Shown here: in pieces, positions 57,135 through 64,000 of the stretch
Numbering within the stretch: position 1 is the stretch's first letter
Layout of the letters: each line of letters begins with the position of its first letter
Assembly: GCA_030280995.1 (NCBI GenBank)
Contig: JASXTE010000002.1
Location: 4,511,683-4,575,682, forward strand
Direction: 5' to 3'
Source: Hemileia vastatrix
Lineage: Eukaryota; Basidiomycota; Pucciniomycetes; Pucciniales; Zaghouaniaceae
DNA: 64,000 nt
Made by a program: the position numbers and the translations under genes
Notes under the pieces: model-generated
The model's database searches: none
Told to the model about the DNA's origin: nothing
The model's input: only the letters and a program-made list of their open reading frames with translations

Positions 57135-58315
57135 ATGCAGGCTTCACAAAGTTTGTTTATAAAGAAACATCACCACCGAGGAAAAAAAATCAAACAACAA
57201 GCCTGCGAAAAACATCAAGAATGCATTACTTATTGTTGAAAATTGCAGTATTGAGACAGATTGAAAGAGAGAAAAACATTTTTCTAGGAGTTTTGTAAAA
57301 AATTTAGTTAATCCAGAACAGTATTTTACTTCGAAATCTAGCTGTTATATTTTCCATCCAATCCGCTCCTCAATTCCAAGTGTTATAGTGAAAACATTTT
57401 CTATTGAAGATCTCATTTGATTAAACATTCTTGAAGCAACAATTCAGTGCATCAAAGACTTTTCATATTGTGAACATGGAATTTTGCAAAATAAAGCTCA
57501 TAAAAATGGTGGTGGATTTGGTAATATGTTTGTTGGTGGTCGGTGTTTAGATAGAAAAAAGTCTCTATTAATTTGTAAGTATTATATAGTTTTAATCTAT
57601 TATTATTTTAATTACTTTTATTGGTAAATATGCTTCTAAGACCTTAGATTTGGCAGAGTATGATTGTTTCATGAAGCGAATAGAGATATTCTTTAAATTT
57701 TTTTATCAAAATATATCTAATGTTAAGTATTGAGAAGCAGTAAAACTCTGTCAAAAGCTTGGGATTCCTGGGTTTGTAGAAAATGTTGATGATCAAGACA
57801 TAGAACCATTTGCTGGAAATGTTACTTGGACAACAGGCTCAAATGGAAACGGGTTTTTGAATAGTCCTCACTGTGACTCAGACCTTAGCGAGTATACATT
57901 TGGACTTTTCATGCTTAAAGACATTGAGAAAAATTCTTGTTATCAATCTTATGACTCAAATCAACGACATCAAAAAGGAGGAGAGCTTCATTTTCCTGAA
58001 ATAGCTTGAAAATTAGACATGGAGGCCACTAATGGCATCACAGCAATTCTATGGCCAGCAAACCTTCTTAATCATTTCCCTTCACAATGTTATAAAATTG
58101 GTGGATTCACTCTCATTGGCTCTTCTATTCAAGTTAGTACAAGACTTTTCAATACATTTAAAAAACTCCAAGAGTTTGAAATAGAAATTTCTGAGTACTT
58201 AAGTATAAATTAAGATTTAGAAAGATGTAATTTTCTTATCATGAAACTTTCTAAGTACAATGAAAAGACTGATTTAACAAAGAAAAAATTTAGTGAATTA
58301 CTATATATTTAATGT
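57135..58315 (+). pseudogene. TET/JBP-like 2OG-Fe(II) oxygenase, unit 2
   Basis: Homologue of 30646-32584. ATG 57135 begins MQASQSLFIKKHHHRGKKIK; after a frameshift the frame shows IFHPIRSSIPSVIVKTFSIE and YCEHGILQNKAHKNGGGFGN. A GTAAGT donor lies at 57575 with the acceptor before about 57650. The catalytic part reads KLGIPGFVENVDDQDIEPFA, WTTGSNGNGFLNSPHCDSD (H-x-D at 57869-57877), GGELHFPEIA, ILWPANLLNHF (distal His) and IGSSIQVSTRLF (Arg). Stops replace probable Trp codons after SNVKY and PEIA, and a TAA at 58211 precedes still-homologous sequence to 58315. All iron and 2-oxoglutarate residues are present, so the copy died by nonsense changes rather than loss of the site. Confidence 0.78.
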
Positions 58316-60651
58316 TACTAAAGATAGTAAAAAGTTAAATACAGAAAAATATTCTGATATACATGTTAATAAAAAAAGTAAAAGACCATTAAGTAGTGAT
58401 AGGTAAAAATGTGATTGTATTGTACAGGTATAGTTTTAGTTTAGTGGTAGAATATATATTTAAACACACCTCTATAAAACCTTTTTAGGAAGCTGATGAT
58501 TATGTATAATCTAGCGAAAAACTTAAAACAATAAAAGTATGAAAAAAAATGGATGTAAAAATTGAAAAATCATATCACAATAAAAAATTATCATTGCTAC
58601 ACGTAAAATAAAATATAATAAAATAAAATATAAGAAACAAAATATCGCTTTGTAACTTGCTTAATTATTGCAAATGGAAACTAAAAATATACAATATTTT
58701 TAGTTTGCGTCCTAAAAGATCATATGCATCAATATAAATAGATCTGTACTATTAATATTGTTTTTGAAAATATTAAAAAATTTCTAATTTTTGAAATAAG
58801 TTTTTTCTTATTAATAACTAAAGTAAAACTATGTATTATTTTATACTTATTTAAGTAAAAAGAAAAAAAGTTAATGGAAAATTAAATATTAATTTTTTTC
58901 TTTGATTCATTCATTATTTACTTTCATATCCAACTTGAATTAATTTAGTGGCATTATTCAATCTTAAATTTACTGAAATTTGTACACTAGTGTGACTTAT
59001 GATTTTTTTTTGATAAATTGAATATTTTTCATCACATAATTATATTTTAGTAAAGCATATAACTTCAAAAGTAGAAGTGAAATAATCAATAAAAGGAAAT
59101 GATATATCTTGATAATGATGAATCTATCAATCAATTCAGATCTCCAATAAAAATTAATTCTAATTTTAAAATTTACCTTGTAGAAGAGGAATATTTAATT
59201 AATATGAATTTAAATTTCCTTGTATATCTTGACTTAGCCTTCATCATCTATCTTTAATTAAGGTGCAGAATTCCAAAAGCTGAATTATATGATGATATTT
59301 CTATATATCTAATTGAATTTTTTTTTAAATTCATAAAACCAAGTATGTAAAATAGAAACTACTACATCATTTTTAAGTAAATTTTATTATATTATGATAA
59401 AATATTAATAATTATAAAGGGCTTTTACTTTTGTCAGAGAGTGGACCTCAATATTTTTTAAGATAAATATAACAAAATCAAATTGAAATTTATTTTAAAG
59501 TGTTTGAATATTTATCCATTGAATTAATTTTAAGAGTTGTGGAATAATATTTATTTTTTTATGGAGTTGAATGAATCTTAAAAACCGAGAAAAATTTTTA
59601 TTGACCTTGATCTATTAAGGTAGATGTAAGTAGATTTTGATTCATATGAAAGTTTAGAAGAAAAATAACATTTCAATAACTTATTATTGAAATTTAAGGA
59701 TGAACAAGAAGGATGGAAATCTAAAAATGGTTTGTTTTAATATTTATAGAAATAATATTTTTAAGTTCTCAATAAGGAGTACCCTAGTTGCTTTCTTTTA
59801 TTTTTTTACTTTCATAGAAAGAATTAAATATCTTTTTTTCCAAATTATTGAATGAAATTTGATATCTATACATGAATCTGTAAGTGTAAAAAATAATCAA
59901 TATAAAATATGAATCAAAATACAGCAAGCTAAATTATATATCATCAAAATTTAGAGTAAATATTTTTTTTCAAAATAATTGACACTGATAAAAAGATATT
60001 TTATAAATTTAACTAGTTTTTCAAAGACACTTTAATATGATTTCATACCAATATGATGGCTTCTCATTATTTAAACATCTAGATATTATTTTATCATGGT
60101 ACATATATATGTTACTATTATTAAATTAATTGAAAATTATTTCCAGGAGTTTTTCATAGAGAATACTTAGTATAATTAAGATAATTATGCACCTAGAAAT
60201 TATAGAAATTAGATTAAGAAAAGTCTACATAAGAAAAAGCTTTGATGAATTGTGAGCAGAAATTTATTACACTTAATATTTTTTACTTTTGAACATGCTG
60301 AAAAGAATTGATAGAAAAATGTTTCAATTTTTTTTAATAATCATCTTAAAATTTGTGACAAATGCTAATATGTATTGCCATCTTAAAGAAATATATAGTG
60401 TTATGAGAAAAATGACTTATAATGTATTCTTAATTTTTTTTCAAATTTTTGATCCATCATGATTTTGAGTTATGATTATTGCAATAATATTTACTGAATA
60501 GAAAAAAGGTTTAAGAAATTTTTACAATAATATTTGTTGATAGTTCAAGCATCTTTATTCAGATTCAGTAATAAATCTCACATAAATAAATAATTTGAGT
60601 TACACAAAAAATGTAGCAATAGGACAAAGTATATATTTACATGAAGTAGGG
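58316..60651. other. spacer between convergent genes, unit 2
   Basis: 2.3 kb of AT-rich DNA, longer than the 0.8-kb spacer of unit 1. No gene or repeat is supported. Confidence 0.5.
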
Positions 60652-63080
60652 TTATCTATTAATTACATCAACAATAGAGAAAAATGAAGAATTTGGCTTA
60701 ATAAGATTCAAATAATCAAGAAAATCAGCTGCCATTGATTTAGCAATATTTCTCATGGTGGGAGTATTAAAATTAAGTGGCATAGGCCCAGAATTATCTA
60801 TTAAGGGTTTGATAATATTAAAGATATAAAAATTAAGGTTTTTCCAGATTTTTTCACCGCCTGGGTTATTATTATCACTGTATTTTCTAAGGAGGCCAAG
60901 TTGTGTTATGAATTCTAAACAGTCTGAAGCTGACACAAGCCGGTGGTCCTGTGAGGAAAGAAATAATCCACAAACACCATTAACCAAGTAAAAAGTAAAT
61001 GATTGATATTTAGGGTGTGCATATTCTTAATTCATCTTTTGAATTGAATCATTATGAGACTCATCAAATTGCTGCATATCTGTTGCTTTTTTTTTATTCC
61101 TTGAAGGTCGTCGTTTCTTGCTTTCAGCTTGAGTTATATTTGCAGCAGCCTCTCTAGATTTTAAAATAATTTTTGAAATTATGATGTTGATTATTATGTT
61201 TCTAAATTGGCACAGGTGAGTGATTGAAAAATTTGCAGCAATTAATTGTGATGTTGAGCTGTCAAACATATTGGGAACTTTGCTCTTCAGATGTTTAAGG
61301 CGGGATAGAATATGTAGGGCACGTTCAATAGGACAATCTGGATTGAAGTCGGATTCTCCAGAAGGAAGGGTAAACTCTTGAGAAGTAAGATAAAGAGATG
61401 AAGTGACAAGGGATGACCAAAATGAAAGCTGGTGAGCACTTGGGCTAACTAGTCTTGATAGCATGTGTATCATCGATGATTCAGGGTGATCAGTCTTCTT
61501 AAATGGAGAAAGATTAATTGAGTTTGGTTCTTCAGAGTTACAAAATTTTTCCAAATTTTCAAAGTTTAAATTTTTGACCACCCAGATCTGCAAAGTGTCA
61601 ATATTAAGAAAATCCAAAGCTAAAATAATAACAAAATAATTAGTTATCATAAAAAAAATTAACAAACTTCAAGTAAGTGATACATACAGAGTTCATTAAT
61701 TTTTGTAAGAATTTCATCATGAGCAGATTTCATCCATAGAAAAATTGAATTTTTGCAACATTTTGTGTGGCTTTTCAAGAGAAACAGAAAAACGGATTTC
61801 AAATAACTGATCAATTTCTGGTCATGCCCTAAGGACCTTTTGACCATTGATTCTACCTTCAAAAAATTGATGAATTTCAGCTATTTGCTTCTGTAATTTT
61901 GAGTTGCCAATCATTGTTGGAGTATAAGGAAGGGAGTTATTAGCAATTTTTATTGATGATGATAGAGACTGTAGGATTTTTGGAATTTAAATTTTAGATT
62001 TTGAAGATAAGGCAACTATAAGCTGTTTCTTTGAACTTGAAGTATTTTTGTGTGACTGGCTAGGTAGATCAATTTCTTCATTGGGTGTTTTCTCAACCTC
62101 ATAAGCAGAAGTAGATTCATCATCTTTTTGAGTTAGAGAAGCTTCATATTTTGAAACTTCATCATCATCATCATATTCTTCTACTTTTTCTTCATTAGAG
62201 CAAGATTCGCTATTAGTTGACGCTTTGGAGTGATCGTTGTTTTTAGATCTGGATCAAAAGATAAGAAAAAGACAAGAAATAATAAATAAGAAAGTGAAAA
62301 ATTTGGAGATAGCTTTAAAGACTAATATAAAATTGATTGCTATATTACTCATGAAAGAAATGATATACCCTTTTGACACATTTTGGCTAGTTTGTTTAGA
62401 TTTTTGAAATGTTGAGTAAGAGGAATCCTTGGCAGGATGAGTTTTATTAGCACTGACAAAACTTGAGCCCCTAGAAAGTCTCATTCTTTCTGAACGTCAA
62501 AAAATAGTCTTATCTCCCCCTTGAGATTTTGATGCATAGCCTTCAGCATCAGGTATTTCATTATCATCTTCATCTTTGATGATAATGACATCATCAGGAG
62601 GAATGATACCTTTTTCATAAACTGAATTTGAATAAGTTTTAAAGAAAAAGGGTCAATAATCTATCCTTTTGAGTTTAAATAATTTAATATAAAATAATTA
62701 CTTACATTTTTCTAGGTCATCAATTTATTCAAGCACATTGTTGTAGGCATTCAAAATATAAGATGGAAAAGGCTTCTCTCCAAGAGTTGACAGTAGCTCT
62801 TCAGTTTTGACTTTAGCTAATTCAAGTATTTTGCCATACTGAGATCATGTAATTTCAGTCCTTTTGTTGGCAAGAGAAGGGGGGTTTGGAGACATGCCTA
62901 GAGGTGGTTGTTTCTTGAGTTTAAAGGATTTGAATTGAGGATGCTGATGAGATTTTGCAAATAACTACTTGGTGCTAATATATCAAATATATTAATGGAA
63001 AAGAAAAGCTAGTCTAAGAAGATATAAGAGATAAAGCAATAGATCTTACATAAAGGAGGTGTCTGTTTATCATGAGGCAT
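60652..63080 (-). pseudogene. unrecognised multi-exon gene convergent with TET-like gene, unit 2
   Basis: Homologue of 33403-35860 along its length. Exon 1 encodes MPHDKQTPPL before GTAAGA (63080 down). Next exons: GMSPNPPSLANKRTEIT, then GIIPPDDVIIIKDEDDNE and RLSRGSSFVSANKTHPAKD. Then acidic Ser/Glu-rich sequence, KIHQFF-like EIHQFFEGRINGQKVLRA, then IWVVKNLNFENLEKFCN, RLVSPSAHQLSFWSSLVTSS, a basic ESKKRRPSRNKKK patch (possible nuclear signal), GLFLSSQDHRLVSASDCLEF and a C-terminal MRNIAKSMAADFLDYLNL. A few in-frame stops. The most conserved blocks between copies are LFLSSQDHRL and the MxPNPP segment. Function unknown. Confidence 0.68.
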
Positions 63081-64000
63081 TTTAATGACTTATTACTTCA
63101 ATAAAAAAAAATTCTTATATCAAGGTAATAAATAGATTAAAAATATATATTACTATTTGTATGTTCAAGCTGTACTAACACAGATAAATGTGATAACCAA
63201 AAGATAATAGTAGTAAAATTGAGAGAAATAAGCGAATTGAGAAATATGGTACAAAACAAGAGGGTTTATATATTAACAGAAGCAGGTTTTTTATAGGGGT
63301 TCTTTTACAATGGGATCAAGCTAGAGAGCATATTAGAAAATATTCTGATGATAATAATGGGGTTAATAGTAAAAGGGAAGTAACTAGACATAAACATTGG
63401 GGGCTTCAAAGTATGACAAATAAAGAAAATTTCCAATTTACAATTTGGAAATCTCAAAGGGTAAATAGTGGAGAATGTAAGTTTAACTAATTTAAATATT
63501 TAAATTAATGTGTAAATATTGAAATCATGAAATATGACAAAGGGATCTATTATTGGAAATTTTGGCATCTTTATGTGTTATAAAAAATATGGGACAAAAA
63601 CAAAGGAAAAAGATAATTTAAAAAAAGGGGATAAAAAAGTTAACACTAAATAGTATTATATAAAATTATTAAAAAAAACAATTTATTCTATGATAGGAGC
63701 TTGTTTGAGCTGCGCTGACACCCCCTGGCACAAATCTAGTCTAAACTTAGTTTAATTAAATTTATATAATAAATCGTAAATAGAAACACTTAAAAATCTT
63801 AGCATATGAATGAAGTATAAGATTATTTGAAATTATTGCCTTATAAAATCCAATAAACAAGTACAAAAGTCAAAAATTTTTAAAAGTATTTTACAGATTT
63901 GTACAAGGTTCCGAACTGTAAACATCATTCAATAGCAATTGATGAACATGTTCTACTGAGATAACTAAGTTGAAAAAGAAAATAGATACTGAATATACGT
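63081..64000. other. 5' flank of unit 2 minus-strand gene
   Basis: No gene. Contains TGAGCTGCGCTGACACCCCC with CCCCCTGG at 63721-63728, the inverted counterpart of 56786-56793. Confidence 0.4.

Noticed and set aside
1..64000. Mitochondrial origin, given the high AT content.
   Set aside because: No mitochondrial genes, and GT-AG introns with nuclear LTR retroelements and Tnp2 sequence are present.
1..64000. tRNA or rRNA genes.
   Set aside because: Scanning for T-loop (GGTTCGA.TCC) and known rRNA blocks found no convincing candidates; hairpins seen lack cloverleaf geometry.

Overview
The window looks like nuclear DNA from a filamentous fungus with a very AT-rich, transposon-packed genome, most likely a rust (Pucciniales). 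The evidence is layered Ty3/gypsy retroelements, a basidiomycete-type Tnp2 (EnSpm/CACTA) transposase remnant, 55-70 nt GT-AG introns, and degraded genes resembling the TET/JBP-like 2OG-Fe(II) oxygenases that are expanded in rusts. The species is inference. No intact housekeeping gene, rRNA or tRNA was found; almost everything is mobile DNA or its decay products.

Layout. 1-2155: 3' end of a chromodomain gypsy element (minus). 2156-4040: degenerate LTR-like and AT-rich DNA. 4050-8640: gag/protease remnant, then two related LTRs head to head (about 5620-6725 minus and 7515-8640 plus) enclosing a small three-exon Cys-rich gene (6852-7487). 9010-10739: gag remnant carrying a foldback MITE. 11623-12799: solo LTR with a clean 5-bp target duplication. 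12805-17670: AT-rich, one more MITE. 17671-18444: a dense array of about eleven stem-loops. 19891-30513: a large gypsy element (minus) with two LTRs, a tRNA-Lys-type primer site, decayed pol, and a 4.4-kb region between integrase and 3' LTR holding plus-strand Cys-rich/Ser-rich genes and repeated hairpin modules. 30646-35860: a convergent gene pair, a TET-like oxygenase pseudogene (plus, split by a solo LTR) and an unrecognised multi-exon gene (minus). About 36880-38830: a roughly 100-bp-period array of palindromes. 39040-49814: an unrecognised minus-strand gene split by a complete 8.8-kb gypsy element (40402-49228, target duplication ATACT). 50315-52140: Tnp2 transposase remnant (minus). 55332-56802: hairpin repeats. 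57135-63080: second copy of the convergent TET-like/unknown gene pair.

How the parts relate. The main non-retroelement theme is the repeated two-gene unit: both genes occur twice, in the same convergent order, 26 kb apart, diverged and broken by stops. Each copy has a stem-loop-rich tract upstream of its oxygenase gene. If TET-like enzymes act on methylated DNA here as in other eukaryotes, such a unit could have protected a mobile element from silencing; that is inference. The second theme is a family of small genes with a C-x2-C-x6-C half-zinc-cluster motif, seen three times and two of them antisense inside a retrotransposon. CpG appears rare by eye, which would fit long-term methylation and decay.
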